Part shown: one piece after another, positions 24,450 through 37,242 of the stretch | Layout: every line of letters starts with the position of its first letter | How positions within the stretch are numbered: position 1 is the stretch's first letter | Origin: Parelaphostrongylus tenuis | Taxonomy: Eukaryota > Nematoda > Chromadorea > Rhabditida > Metastrongylidae | DNA length: 64,000 nt | NCBI GenBank assembly: GCA_019055375.1 | Contig: JAHQIW010000306.1 | Location: forward strand, 31,638 to 95,637 | Direction: 5' to 3' | Translations under genes and position numbers: made by a program | Notes under the pieces: model-generated | Seen by the model: only the letters and a program-made list of their open reading frames with translations | Database searches by the model: none | What the model was told of the DNA's origin: nothing

Positions 24450-24830
24450 TTTTTGAAAATAAACGCCATCGTTCTCTATGATTTTCTGCAAACGGTCCGC
24501 CATGTTTCGCATCTGGTTGAAGTACCATCCCTTCGACTTCAGATCAAAGAACTCTTGACATGGTTCTTAAACTTCATAGAACGATTCAGATCGATTGTCT
24601 TGAACGAGCCTCTTTTAGAGGTTAAGATCTCCGCACCAAAGCGTTGGAACTTGCGTCCAGCAGCAGATTTGCCTTAATGTTTTCTCCTACGCCTTTGTTG
24701 ATTTCATCGACTGCAGCTCGCTGAGAAAGACCTCTTCTACAATAATGACGCAATCAAACAAGAACTTCGATTGCGTCGTTGCTCACAACGAGGACTTGTT
24801 CAAATTGAGGGTAGAAACGAATATTATCTA
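24450..24830 (-). mobile_element. Mariner transposase C-terminal relic, unit 1
   Basis: Minus strand ends KSKGWYFNQMRNMADRLQ then KIIENDGVYF and stop, like the last helices of mariner transposases (FY..GI..LP.RW.K.I...G.YF). Upstream text decays quickly. Confidence 0.6.
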
Positions 24831-25596
24831 GGCCTTCAATGAGAAAATCCCACTTAGGAAACTGTAATATTCGCATGACAAGCAAGGGAGTCATTTCTTG
24901 CTAATTGAAGTGCCCTAAAACTTTATTTCAATTGTGTAATTGAAATATGACAAAGAGAGTTATGAAAAGCAAAGATATCTATCAAATCTTGCATTTGTGT
25001 TGTCATCTTCTGGCAAATGTCATTCGTTCGCTTGACTACTATAATAGCAAGTGAAAGTAGTATAATCTATACTGGTGTTACTTGACTTTTAGTAAACGAT
25101 GGTAATTTCTCGAATCCCAAAGTTTTGAAGCGTTTATAATTGAGTCCAATTGAAAAATACACCTGTCCATCTTCTTATTCGAGACTATTCTTTTAGTCCT
25201 AAAAAAGCTCAAAATAAGAATTCTCAAATAATTGAACGAAGAATGTCAGCCGATTTGAAAAGGTCTCCAAACGAAATCTGAGAGACAGATTCTTTTTTGC
25301 GCTTAAAGCTTGAGCTTGATATGAGTTTTAAGTTTTAGTCCAATTTTCCCGCAATGTGGCATTATGACATATCGCGCCCATTTTGCGGCGTGTCATTGGA
25401 GCGCATTGAATGATTGTTGAAATCGAGATGGGCTAGTTCTTCCAAGAGACATTGCTCACTGATCTCTTCAAATCATTATTCTAGTATTCGGACTATGCGC
25501 ATATTTTCATTGTCTCTCTAGAAGCTGTCTATCAGATATGATATTCTGCTTATGTCATCGTGTCCTCAAACATCTCCTTGATGTTACAAAAAAAGT

Positions 25597-25621
25597 TTAT
25601 ATATATATATATATATATATG
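25597..25621. repeat. (AT)n microsatellite, unit 1
   Basis: A TATATA run of about 25 bases, followed by a T run. Confidence 0.95.
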
Positions 25622-25741
25622 TTTTTTTTTGTAAACGCAGTTGAGCGACAGCCGCCTGTCAAAGGTTGGTGGCTGATAGCTAACATAGAGATATTAAAAT
25701 AACATAGAGATATTGAAATGAGAGTGGTGGTGCAAATGTGC

Positions 25742-25818
25742 CTTTGTTGTGTAGTGGTAGAGCACGCGTTCCTGGACAGGATAAAACGAGGGTTAGATTC
25801 CCTCTTGAGGCTGTGTTT
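25742..25818 (+). repeat. tRNA-like sequence, unit 1
   Basis: Ortholog of 56505-56577. It has GTAGTGGTAGAGCACGC and a T arm GAGGGTTAGATTCCCTC, whose stem differs from unit 2 by paired changes. An extra four bases lie before the A box. Confidence 0.5.
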
Positions 25819-26842
25819 TTGCTCACCACTCAATTCTCTTAGGAATATTCAAAACATCATAACAGTGCGAAATGCACTAAAAATACTATCATTATCTTTA
25901 GGTTTTTTAGAAACATCGCACCACTACGAAAAATGCAGTCAAAAACATGAGAAATTATAAGGTATTGACAGTTTACTGAAAGACGATCTCCTGATGTCAA
26001 TCTTGCGAAAGCCTCCACATACTTGTGGCTTGTGTGCGACGCGTGTAAAACGCAATTCTGATTTCAGTGTTGCATCGGGATGAAACTTTTTTGATAAGTA
26101 AACAAATTTTTGGAGTCCTATCTAAGTATTACTAAATTTTTGATGGTAAAACCTTTATCAATAAAAAATGCTTGAGTTTGAAATACACCATTACTTTTGG
26201 TGTTGCAGTTTAATATTTAGACTACTTGAGAAATAAAATAGATCCTTGAAATCTCCGAGATTTAAGCTATTGTATACAAAAATTATGTTTTCTATAAAGG
26301 GCTAAAAATGGCTGCGGTTCGGAGAAAATACATTTTCTTTATCACATACACTGTGCTCACGAGCGACAGTTGCTATGTGTCAAGACTGACAACATTACAG
26401 TACGATACACCGTTGACGTTGTGTTGTTCAGGTACTGTACGTGGAGCAAAATTCCGCGTGGAGGAAGGGGTACAATACAGAATTCGCATACACTTTTCCG
26501 TTCCATGATAAGCAGTGAAAGTCTTGAGGTGAGCAACTTGATGCGATACATTTTTTCATAATCGCATAAGCGGGATTCGCACTGAACAGTACGTATGCTT
26601 ATCAAAACAGGTAATGTAATATTTTGATATACACTGACATACAAGGCTTCAAAAATCAAAAAACTCTTTCCTATTTTTGAAAGCGTTTACAGTCTATAGC
26701 AACGTATATAGATAGATACATTCATAAGATGAGGCAGTGATATCGTCTAAGTATCGAAAAATCTTCAAAACTCTTGGATCCTACACATCAATGTGCCTTC
26801 ATGCCTTCACTTTGAAACCGGAAATGGCTTCAGAAGGCTAGC

Positions 26843-27025
26843 TCAGCAAACGTAAATACTTTCAACAGTCAACAGTTGACGATAATCAGATGACTTGACT
26901 GATAATAACTCACTGTGACATATAGAATCAATTTCATTGTAGGCAACCTCCGTCGTGGAAATCATACCACGTAGTCGCAGCGCGTTGACCAAAATGATAA
27001 AAATCGATTCGCTTTCTACTAAAAA
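26843..27025 (-). CDS. Candidate exon, unknown protein, unit 1
   Basis: Acceptor TGAAATCTCAG ends at 27026 on the minus strand; the frame then reads FLVESESIFIILVNALRLRG to a TGA at 26843, with a possible donor GTGAGT at 26913-26908. In unit 2 the acceptor is CTTAA and the frame is broken, so at best only one copy is usable. Confidence 0.25.
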   Translation of the reverse strand, partial: FLVESESIFIILVNALRLRGMISTTEVAYNEIDSICHSELLSVKSSDYRQLLTVESIYVC

Positions 27026-27169
27026 CTGAGATTTCAAAAAGATTGCAGACGTTTTGATTTCATCTACTTTACAACTTGTTCATTTGTAACGTACGTTCAA
27101 TGATATGCCTTTGAAGAAATTGATGAAATGTTGGTTTTATAAAATAAAGGACAGAGCTCTCGGCGTTGT

Positions 27170-27455
27170 TCAATCCTTGAGGGATGCGCCGTGCACTGGT
27201 CTCCATTGTTTGACTTCGTTTGAGTTGACTGAATGCATATCTGGCTTCTAAAACGACTCTCGGTGGCCTCCCGTTGATCCGAATCAGTGTTGCTTATCCT
27301 CCCAGATAAGACTGATACTTGTCTAGTAACAGTTTACCGACCTCGGAGGGATGGATGGCTTGGTGAGCCCTGAGCGCGAGGTCACACCACTGATATCGTG
27401 GGTGAGCAGAGCACCTCTAACCATTGCGCCATATACGCTCTTGTTCGTATTAAAA
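27170..27455 (-). repeat. Dispersed SINE-like repeat type 2, third copy, unit 1
   Basis: Best copy of the tRNA-like end. The minus strand reads TATGGCGCAATGGTTAGAGG (A-box-like) and, after about 30 bases, TGGTGTGACCTCGCGCTC (degenerate B box). A pol III-derived SINE is the simplest reading. Confidence 0.6.
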
Positions 27456-28801
27456 TCCGTGAATATTCTAAATGCCTATGATTTGTTTTTCTTTTGCAAG
27501 ATCGCTTATTTTGCTGTCGATTTAAATGCTGTTCAGCGACTTCATCACCAGCCTTCAAGTTTTGAAATCGAAAACTGTAAGAGAAATCAAGTACAACGGA
27601 CCGGTGAGAAATCAATCATCTATCGCTTGCATATGATTTTCATATTGGCGGTTCTTTAGAATGGGCGCATGGAACTCTCTTTGACCTGAAGGCGTTTTGT
27701 CTAATCGAAGAACATGGGAGAGCGCTAATAGTGCGGTTTCTTATTACATTTTTGATTCCTTCCAAGAGCGACCATAGAAGCATTTTGGACGCATGTTATT
27801 ACGATGAACGAAAACCAGACGGAGAGCGTGTAACGTACAGTCTTTTGTACAGCTCACTTTATCGTTTGTAATACACGGCCCTTATTTTGTTCTGCATAAT
27901 ACTGCAATTCTTCGGAATCGTTGTAATCATACTCCCTCTTCGCTTTTATTAGAGGCCATTACCTCCTTTTTGATAGCTCTTTGAGTGTGTTAAGAAATTT
28001 TAGCGCAACATTGTCACTAACATGCCTTGTATTACATGCAGCCAAAGGGCAACTCAAAAATCCAAGACTATTCGCATTGCTTGTGCTAAGAAGTTTTAGT
28101 TTGCACCATGTTTACCATTCATTGAATGTCTGCTAAACAAGGCAAGGCAAAATCCAGCAAAAAGCAAGAAAAAATTTTTTGCCCAGCAAGTCGATTTGTT
28201 ACAGTAATCATCTAGCTATAACCTCCCAATCCAGAAAACCTACCTACACACTGTTCACACCATCTCCTTGATTCTTCATTGTTGGAAGTAAACTCCTGTG
28301 TGCTGAGCTTGACATTTAGTTGTATAGAACGTCTCTCTTCTCACAATACGTCATGAATCTATTGCTCTATAGAGCTTTTATGGCACCGTATGTGCACTTG
28401 CTAGATATGCTGCACTTGTCTAATGTTCATGAGATTTGATTCATTATGTATACACTTGCAAATGTCGTTGTATGCCATTGATGCGTTGGTATTATTTATG
28501 CAAAGTCTGCTGACAAAAATAAATTAATCAGGTCTTTAATTTTTGTCTACAACGCCTGAGAAAAAATATTAATTGCTCTTCTGAGTTTCTTGAAACTATT
28601 AAATGCAGTACAACTGCACACTGACATGATTTGATTCTTAGTAAACGACGATCAATCTTTTCATAGAGTTTCAAAACTCCATCCGTTTAGAAAAGACGAC
28701 TGTTTACATCGTTTTAAATTAGCACAAATTGAATCGCTTAGTGACTGAGACGAAAATGAATTTGATTTCTTGAAATTTCAGAAGGAAAAGTGAAAGAAGG
28801 A

Positions 28802-30867
28802 ATTTTTGTGTTTTTAATAGGAGCTGGTAAAAACGTAGAGAATCTGAAGTTTTTGTTCCAATCAGCAGTTTCCCATGAGAGCTGGAAATATTGGTTCGAT
28901 CCTTCCACGGCCGCGGTTATCTAGGCATGTCGCGCCCATCGGGCGGTTTGTCATATTAGCGCAATTTGACTGCGCATTGAAATCAGGATGGGCGACCTGT
29001 GAGCCTTTGCACGGGCACTGCGCACCGAGTTCCTTAATGGTAGCGCTCTGGCATTTGAGTGGCGCCATACTTTCCTTTTTTTTCTACCTTCCACTTAGCG
29101 AGATCTCATGTATCAATAGTTTTCTATGACACTAATGAGTAATCGCTTACATGAGGTGCTGGACGGGATTCGCATGGCTGAGAAACATGAAGAGCACCAC
29201 ATTTCTAACATGAGGCACTTTTCTAGTGATGTGTGATTGTGAGGCGGTCGCCCTTCTGCTCATTAATGAGCAGCAATTCACAATGAACAACTCGAGAGCT
29301 TTAACTGCTTACGTTTGTGATTTTTTGCCGGAATTACCAGTTCAACCCTAACTCTTTCATTCCTTCATGCTTTTGTGTTATACGTATGCCCAACAGTGTG
29401 CGAAATTCACGTGGGTAGCTTAATATAATATGAAGACGGCCAAAACAAAGCGATGAAAGGAAACAAAACAAGGTTGAATTTGCAAAAGTCTGTATGCCAT
29501 ATGACTGAAATTGAGATCGTATGTACAGCATAATCATGTGGTTTTTTCTCGCAATCGAGCACGAAAGAATTGCTATATCCTTAGTTTAACGATGTCGATT
29601 TTATTGGAGCACCTTCATCATTTAGCGGAAACGGCAATGTTTTAGGGAAAGAAGTATACATGTAACATATACTTCACATAATCAAAGTAGGACTGAACGG
29701 TTGTGTTGCATGTTGCTCTGGTGAGTAACATTTTGTTGAGCTTTCTCTGAATTTTTGAGGAATCGATTGACGAAAGGAAGAATTCAAATTTTGCGTCAGA
29801 AAAACATTGATCCATTACTCACGACCTAAAAGCCTAAACTCTGCAATGATAACTTGAATTTATACTTGGATGTACTTCGCCATGATACAGTGCCTTTCGT
29901 CCCGTCGTGACCGACTTCACCCGTAGATATTTGAACTAGTAACGTGTTCATAGCCTACTCTGTTCACCGGCTTCAAGCATCCTTCGACCTGGGAGTTGGC
30001 TTCACAGTTGATGAGTTGTTAGCTGGACGGATAAATTGCGCTTCATAGTCGGCGAAGCCTAAGTTGCAAATATTTCCTTTCACGCGCATCAACAAAGTTT
30101 TTCAAAGCTGTCCTACTGATCATTCCAATATTTAGCAACGGTCGTGTGCCTAAAACGCGGCGCACGTATGGCGATGTGAATTTAACACTGAAGGCCTCCA
30201 CGACGATCACGGAGTGATCACATCTTTTTCAATCCGTTGGAAACCTCGTCAGCACGGTAAGCTTAGCGAGTTGCGGTACTTTTCCGGTATCTGAGAACAA
30301 TTAAGAACTCAATCCTATTCGCTGGACAAGAAGTTTTCATGGGAGTGTTAGCACTCACTTGAAAGCTTATTGAGCTCGTGTTCCTTTCATCGAACGAAGC
30401 TTTTTCGTGGGGCTATCAGTGACCATTCGATAGCTTCAGAGATGGAAATTTCAGTAATGAGAACTAAATAGAACACTTTCTTAAAGCGCTGTGACTTAAA
30501 GACGACTACGTTTCGTTGCTGTACTCTCTTGTTTGGGACTTTACACTGTTTTTGATATTCTTCTTTTCTTATGAAAAGAAGGATTATTTATTGCAGAAAT
30601 CTTTACTTGGGTTATTTATTGGAGGAACGCTTTCTAGCATAAAGAAACTCACATGTTCCGTAATAAGCACTAGTTTATAATTCGGAGAGCAGACCTTCGA
30701 GGAAACGATATATTCCAGCCTTTATTGTAGGTTTCTCTTGCCTGTCCCATAGGGACTTAAACTCAGAAACACCTTTTCTACATTGTGAAAATCGTAGAAA
30801 GCACTAGTAGGAAGAATATTAGTAAGCAGTCGGAGTAAGGCTCGATATGGTTTAAAATGTAAGAGTG
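28802..30867. other. No gene recognised, unit 2 start
   Basis: Matches 1-2750 of unit 1. Small frames such as 29537-29334 are also seen in unit 1 (972-733) but show no splice signals or recognisable domain. Confidence 0.55.
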
Positions 30868-31451
30868 AACCGCCTTGTCCCACTAATCATTCGTCCGATA
30901 GCCATAGATATCGCCAACTGGCTTCTTGCACCTGAGCATTACGTCGCCTTGAACACCTCCCGACGTTATCAGAGATTGTGGCAGGAATTTGGTTAACCAT
31001 ATTTTCTTTCATCACTCACCTATCGCCTCTTTATCAGTGTTTCCTTTGGGTAAGTAAATGGCCAAAACACACTACGATACTAAATGGAGTATCGGAGGCT
31101 TCTCTTGTTTTAGAGTATAGAATGGAGGTCGGAGTGACTTTGACAATTTGCTTAGTCCACCACTTTCTTGGCAGAACTCCTAAAATAGTGACTGCCGAAT
31201 GCTCAAACAAGTGTAGTGTGGTTTACATCCTTGGATACAGTACAAAATCAAGTCTTTCATTTCTTTGGTGCTTAGAAGCTTTTGCTGAGAACATTTATCC
31301 AACAACTGACGTTTGGCAGTTCGCCTTCTTCGGAGTTTGGAAAGATGAAATTGTCTGCAATATACCAGTCAAACACATTCATTACTCCTTTAGAAAAATT
31401 CACCAAACCAAGATTTCAAACACATCAGGCAGAAAAGCACATCATGGCTAG
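30868..31451 (+). pseudogene. Candidate decayed exon pair, unknown product, unit 2
   Basis: Ortholog of 2752-3328: PLIIRPIAIDIANWLLAPEH and NTSRRYQRLWQEF up to about 30991, where the donor is damaged (GTTAAC). The open frame 30978-31451 follows. No family recognised. Confidence 0.35.
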
Positions 31452-31509
31452 GGTGCATTACGAGCCTATGCGATCTCCTCCCGCTAATCTACGCTTGAAT
31501 CATTCAGCG

Positions 31510-31790
31510 GAACACATATAAAAACCGGTGTGTATGTTGAGAGCTGATTTTGTGCTTGGTACGATTGAAATCCAGGTCTGGTGATTTTTTCTACAGGAGT
31601 AATGAAGGTGTTTGACTGATTGCGTTGTAGACAATTTGACCTTTCAAGGCCTGAAGAAGGGGAACTGCCGAAACGTCAGCTGTTAAATAAAGATTAATGT
31701 AACACCTCGTGTTACGCTCAAAAAGACAATTAGGAATTATATTGGAGCAAGCCGAGGTTAATAGATAGTCAGTCTCGGGAATCGTTACAA
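31510..31790 (+). mobile_element. Penelope-type 3' tail relic, unit 2
   Basis: Ortholog of 3400-3690 with a better kept core: CTGAAGAAGG, then GCCGAAACGTCAG, then TTAAATAAAG. It also carries GCCGAGGTTAATAGATAGTC, shared with the right end of the Penelope-like insertion at 59140-59861. Confidence 0.58.
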
Positions 31791-32180
31791 GATTTGCTCA
31801 GATACAATTCGCTTTGGGTCAGAGCTATTTCGTAACGCAAAAGTCCCGAAGCCTCTTCTTGTCCATGGACTAGCAATGGTTCGTAGAAATCAAAACGGGC
31901 TGCATGTTAGAAATGAATACTTCTACCAACAACTGAGGAAAGAGTACGAATTTGAACATTTGCTCGAGCGTGTTAGTAAGGGGAACCGAAACAAATACGA
32001 AGTGGAAAGATTACCCTCGTTGGTTAAAATGCAAGAAAACGTCTTTTGGAAGCAGTTTGGAGGACAAGGAGGTCCTTGTATTTGTGTTGGGTGTAGAGAA
32101 ACTTAGTGAAGGCTATCACACTTTAGAGTATGCCGACAATGAAATCATACCTAGGGGCGAAAAAATTGCACGATCAAACA

Positions 32181-33501
32181 GATTACTTACTTACTTACTT
32201 GAATACTTGGAACGTCCCTCTTCGGGAATTGTGCGGACCACAGCACCTCTTTCCTTCGTCTCGTTTTCTCCCGATCGTCGTCCATGGTAATGGTTTCGTT
32301 CGAGCATTGCCAGTGACGCGAATTCATGCCGTGATCTATAGAATATCGACAGGCACGAATACAGATGATGCGATTACAGATATGAATAGAGCTTATTAAT
32401 TCTTCAAGTGAATACGTCCGCTTAACGTGTGAGTGGTCGTCCGCAGGAGCGTGTGTATTCTCATGGCGTCCATTCTACAGTTCGTTTCGTTCATCTGTTG
32501 TCTGATGTTCTTTCTATATGACCAGCCGATCTATGCTTCACCATCGATACGAAGATGAGATAAATTCCTGAGATCTGAGTTGCGCAAAACGGCTAGGTGT
32601 TGTGAATGTCGATTGGTTTTCAGAAGACATCGTTCAAATGCTCTGTGAGTTGTTCGCGGTAGTCTTGACGTGATCGAAGTATCAGCTCACGTCTCCGCTG
32701 CATAACAGGGCGCTGGGAGGACTGCTGAATCAAAAATGTTAGCGCTTGATTTGGGATTTGTTATTTGGTCGGTGGCCTCTTTGAGAGGCCCGAATGCGGC
32801 TCTCGCTGCTTTCTTTCTTCTGTCAAGTTCTTCCTTCGTGTTGTTTTCCATGCACAGTGAACGGTCAAGGTACACGTGCGAGGAGGTCTCCGTTCATCCA
32901 GTCTGATATTTTCGTGACTGCACCATTGGCTTTTCATGAACTGAGTTTTCATGCGATTTATGCGTAGTTCGATCTTCTTTCACACTTCATTAAGTTTCTT
33001 GAGCATCGTATCTGCTTCAGTAGTGCTATTTGAAAATAAGACAATGTCGCCCTCAGAACGAAGATTTGGTAGAAATTTTCCATCGTTGCGTATGCCCTTC
33101 TCTTCCCAATCAAGTGACTTCATTATCCACTGCAGTATGACGGTGAACAGCTCTGACAATATCGTATCGCTTTATCGAACCCTTTTCCAATGGGTATGCT
33201 TCGAGTATAAGAACGAGCTGTATTTTCGTGGTACAATTCCGATAGCAGTATGATAAAGTTTTTATTTAAAACGGATCCACTCTTTGATCGACAAGCGTTG
33301 AGAGGACTGCGTTCTTTTCGAAGCTAACAATTGCTTCTTCGTAGTCGATGAAAGTTAGGATCAAAGGCAGGTGGTATTCCCAACACACTTCCATGACCCT
33401 CAATTCGCTTTGAATGTGGTCCATGCAGCAGAATCCCTGTCGAAATCCTGCCTGCTCAACTGATTTGCCTCACTCAATGTTCTTGATATGCTTAGAAGGA
33501 T
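32181..33501 (-). mobile_element. RTE family 2 fragment, unit 2
   Basis: Orthologous to 4058-7119 but without the nested element. Flanks are GATCAAACA (32172-32180) and AATCAAACA (33502-33510), one mismatch apart. The 3' end on the minus strand finishes in a short (AAGT)n tail (about 32181-32200). Frames 32875-32687 and 32952-32761 encode the C-terminal RT segment. Unit 3 has the empty site at 60764-60772. Confidence 0.87.
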
Positions 33502-33529
33502 AATCAAACAAATTTCCTTTTTATTCAAC

Positions 33530-33690
33530 CCCTTCTAGAGGTGGTATGATGTTATAATTATACCCATTGATGCGAGGTGATGTGCATAACATTGCCCCGG
33601 GATAGGTTGAAATGTAGGTTTGAGTCACACTTGACCCAAAAATTTTGCACATCGCTCTACCTCAATGTGAAAAAATTATAAATTCTGGCA
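33530..33690. repeat. Palindromic SINE-tail repeat, unit 2
   Basis: Ortholog of 7137-7290, with inverted arms around GTGATGTGCATAAC and ATTTTGCACATC and a B-box-like GGTTTGAGTCAC in the loop. Confidence 0.6.
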
Positions 33691-34349
33691 CAGAACTACC
33701 ACAATGTCATTAGACCAAGCCGTGCCTGCTACGCAGAATTTCAGTCAACATGGTTGTGAAGAGATTAAATTCTTACCGTTTTGTTTCAAATAGGTGTCCC
33801 AATTATTCAAGAGATACTAGTTGATTAGAGTCATTACATGGGTAAAAGGGTGTTTGACTTACGTCAAATAGTCTGCGGCAAAGCACGACGTCGTGACTAA
33901 TCGCAGGCAATTCTCTCTGCCTCATGATTTTAGGGTTTTCGCAAATCATTCAAAATGATTAGAGAGTTTAGCTCGTATATGTATTCAAATGCTATGCGGG
34001 TATGGTGACGTCGCAGTCCTCTTCCTCATATCTACATGTTATATCTCATATGAGTGCTAGGTGGAGTTCTGGTTAACTTTGACTTTTCCAACCGAATATT
34101 CTTTCATACGTTGGCGGGGTGCCACGGCTGCTTCAACTGCATATTAGTCCCCAAATGGTTAATAGATTCTTGAACACTCCGTAGTCGACCTCATGCAGCC
34201 AAACCTCTAGAGTTAGCGCATACTACACAATTTGCATTTCGCTTAATCTTAGGCATAGGTGGATCAGAATTAGCTGGCATCGTATACGAATTAAGTGGTA
34301 GTGCATTCGCTGAACCGGCTCATTTCAGGCAACATTATATAGCATTACT

Positions 34350-34830
34350 GATTTCCTTGGAAATGGAGCATGGATTTGTAAACTTATTCGTCCAAATTTA
34401 TTGTTTCGTAGTGCGTTTTTTTCTTCAAGCCTATCCCCTATAGCCAGCGCGCCGTGCCTATTCGAAACTAATTTCTCTTAGAGTTCATAAAGTTCATCAT
34501 GTGGTTCATTTAAGTGTACACTCCTACCAGCTGTCTAAAACCTTTCTTTCTGCACGCGTCCATTTTGTGAGTGAACATTGAGAAGAAAGGCAGTGGAACA
34601 AGACATGTTCTTCACATGTCTTCGTCATAAATATCGTAGAATGCTGGTAGAGGCGACTCTTCATCACTCGATCTGGAGACAACCGAGAAAGGGCGCTTCC
34701 ATGTGCACTTTCAAGACAGCGTTAGATATGAGGGGTTCAAATCTTACTTCGTGATACGTACATCACTCTCCAATGCAATTTACCGAAAGATGCAGTGGAG
34801 TACCAATCAGAGAAAACATAATACATCACA
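34350..34830 (-). pseudogene. Conserved three-copy exon-like block, unit 2
   Basis: Ortholog of 7950-8440. Bases 34260-34460 are almost identical to 7860-8060, unlike the flanks. Confidence 0.3.
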
Positions 34831-35389
34831 AAATTTTTCTGCGCCCACACGCAAACAAGGCCTGTAAAACGTCTTGGACCTCATTGGCTTAAGGTAAATG
34901 GTGTGAAGATAATTGACGTCTCAATTTCGCGGGTCAGTTGAAACCAGATACAGCGAGCAGCCTATCATCATGCAGCGCTTTGTTGAGGTAAGCCGATCTT
35001 TGATGTTCTCATTCATGATCTAACAGTACGCACTTCTCTAGGAATAATCTGCATTTTTGCTATACGACAAGTATACAGGAGGATTTACTCGATCAATTCA
35101 ATAATGCGTGTGATCTTCTAAAACTACTTTGTTTTTGATGCTGTCCAAAATCAAGATTGCCAAAAGAATTTGAAATAAATTCTAAATCCCAAAAATGCCG
35201 ACCAGCCGGCGATGATCATCAACACAGCATATGAGGACATCATCGTGTTCAATAGACGAACATTGTCTGTTAATCACTACCCCTTCTTCCATCTGTGAAA
35301 AGCTGCCTTGATGAACGAGCATCAGCTGTCAAATGAATCATTCAACGAGCTTTCAAAAGTAAATTTTATTCCGCCTTCTGGTCTGCAAA

Positions 35390-35760
35390 ATTGACACGAG
35401 AGCTCTTGTAGCTACGCAGCTTCAGCTTATTTTTCTGTTTTCGTACGATCCACTCGGTGATCTCAAGCTCCTTTGCCATTTTGCGCACCGAACTCTCCGG
35501 ATTTCGTCGAATTCGACAACGGATTTTCTGAATGCTTTCCGGAGTAGATGAAATAATTGAGCATCCTTTTTGAGAACGGTCCTCAGTCCCTTCCTCCAGT
35601 CTCTTTGAAACTTATCACGGCCCTGCAGGCACTTGCATGTTTGAAACCGGTTATTCTAACGATGTCGGCCGTTTTTATTCCCGTCTTGTGCAACTGGACT
35701 GCTGCAAAACGTCCACTTTCACCATTCTTAGCTAATGCACAACTGAAAACAGGCAACTAA
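35390..35760 (-). mobile_element. Tc1/mariner-type transposase N-terminal relic, unit 2
   Basis: Ortholog of 8960-9390 with the same HTH blocks. It keeps the reading RKQKNKLKLRSYKSSRV in one frame, where unit 1 has gained a base. Non-functional. Confidence 0.72.
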
Positions 35761-37242
35761 ATGAAGCATATTACGTAAAAATTTGACCGAGAATTCAATG
35801 AAATCATCACAATTAGCAAAAAAAGAGGTTTTTTTTTTTGTTATAGTGCATGGGATAAAAGCCAATCTCTATCGTTGGACAAAACCCTTCAAAGGTGTGC
35901 TAGTAATCGCTAAAAAGCTTAAATCTCTGGCTAGGCAATACGTATCCTTTTCTCGAAAACACACTTTGGAACGGTGTAAGATTCAAAATAACATTATGTT
36001 TTCCATCGGCGCAGCAATTCAACTGTTACTTCACCGGAAGCACGAGTTTGATCTAGTTTCTTCAAAAAGAGGAGGAACAATTCTTATTTGAATAACAAAC
36101 ATCGCACTTGGCTTATATCCGCCAGGGTGCCAATCGATCGACGGCCGTATCCGCCCCCATCATATAAAATAGCCAAATTCCTGCGCTCTCGTACGTGATT
36201 TTAATCTTATTTTCCCTGCTCCACTGCAAAAAAAGGTGTTCCCAGAACTTTAACGCAGCATTGGAATTTTCAAATCTTACGCTATCGAATCATTACTAAT
36301 AGTCTAAAGAATGAGCTCTGTCTTGCGAGAAAAAACGCTTGTGTGAAAAACAAAGGTCATCCTTTTCGCTTAAGCGTTTTGAAAAGACTACCTCAAACAA
36401 CGGGCCAAGTACGGCACTAGCCAAAGAATTAGACTTTTGAAAGGTTACTGACACATCCATAAAAATTCTTGTGCGGCGAAAAGATCAGTATTTGATCTCT
36501 CACCGTCTAACGGAGAAGTGCCAAAAACATCGTATCAATGCCAAGACTAGAAAATACAAAAATTTCAGGATTTTTTTCGCTCCCTTTGTCTTTGCTTCTA
36601 CAAAGCAATCAAAAAGACTCTAAGAACCAAGTAACTTTCAACCAAGAATATTTAAGCTTCCGAATATTGGCTAAAAGTGGATGAGAAAGATCTTCCCCAG
36701 CGATAGGGGCCCTTAGAAAATCGTGTATTCTTTCTGACTATACTCCGTCGCGAAAAGGCTATTAGGCAAGCAGTGCAGCACGGTTCTACAACATGTGTGA
36801 ACGAACGCTATTTGGAAATCTCTCCGTCACAGTGTGTAAATGAGATCATTATTCATATCTTTGAATTCTTCTGATCTCCTTCGAAATTCTATCATTATGA
36901 TGGTGGAATCAACTTTACATTATCACAATACATGGCCACCAATTACAACTACATCCAACCTAAGAATTATTACCGCAACTTAACCATTATATCAACTACA
37001 CGGAAGGTCTCTTTTTATAAAAAATATCGCAATCTTGATCTTCCAAAAGGTTCTACGTGATTTTGAAGAACGCGTGTGTTAGAGTATAGTTTTTGCTTTC
37101 CAAATTGATACGACGATGTTGTTACTGCTGAGCATAAAGCGCTAGCGCAGTTTTTCTTATCATACGATGGTGAAAGAAAGCATGTCAGCAATAGAGGGAT
37201 TATGTTCCCGAAAACGCCTGCAAGAAATTCTCCAGCTGTTTA

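Larger units (their letters stand above)
1..28801. repeat. Tandem segmental repeat, unit 1
   Basis: The sequence from base 1 reappears from about 28802 and again from about 60231. Anchors confirm colinearity through the whole unit: 61 matches 28862, 2941 matches 31061, 7301 matches 33687, 18541 matches 49153 and 28749 matches 60179. The offset changes only at identifiable insertions and deletions. Identity is uneven, with near-identical patches next to clearly diverged ones. The unit is mostly non-coding with many transposon relics. Its left border may lie before the window. Confidence 0.93.
24831..28801. other. Distal part of unit 1, no confident gene
   Basis: Matched by 55531-60230. Holds the microsatellite, tRNA-like sequence, a SINE-like repeat and one weak candidate exon (listed separately); otherwise AT-rich sequence with no readable gene. 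Confidence 0.55.

Noticed and set aside
26357..26659. Minus-strand 100-codon frame
   Set aside because: Comparison with unit 2 (57307-57092) shows changes spread over all codon positions and no shared splice signals.
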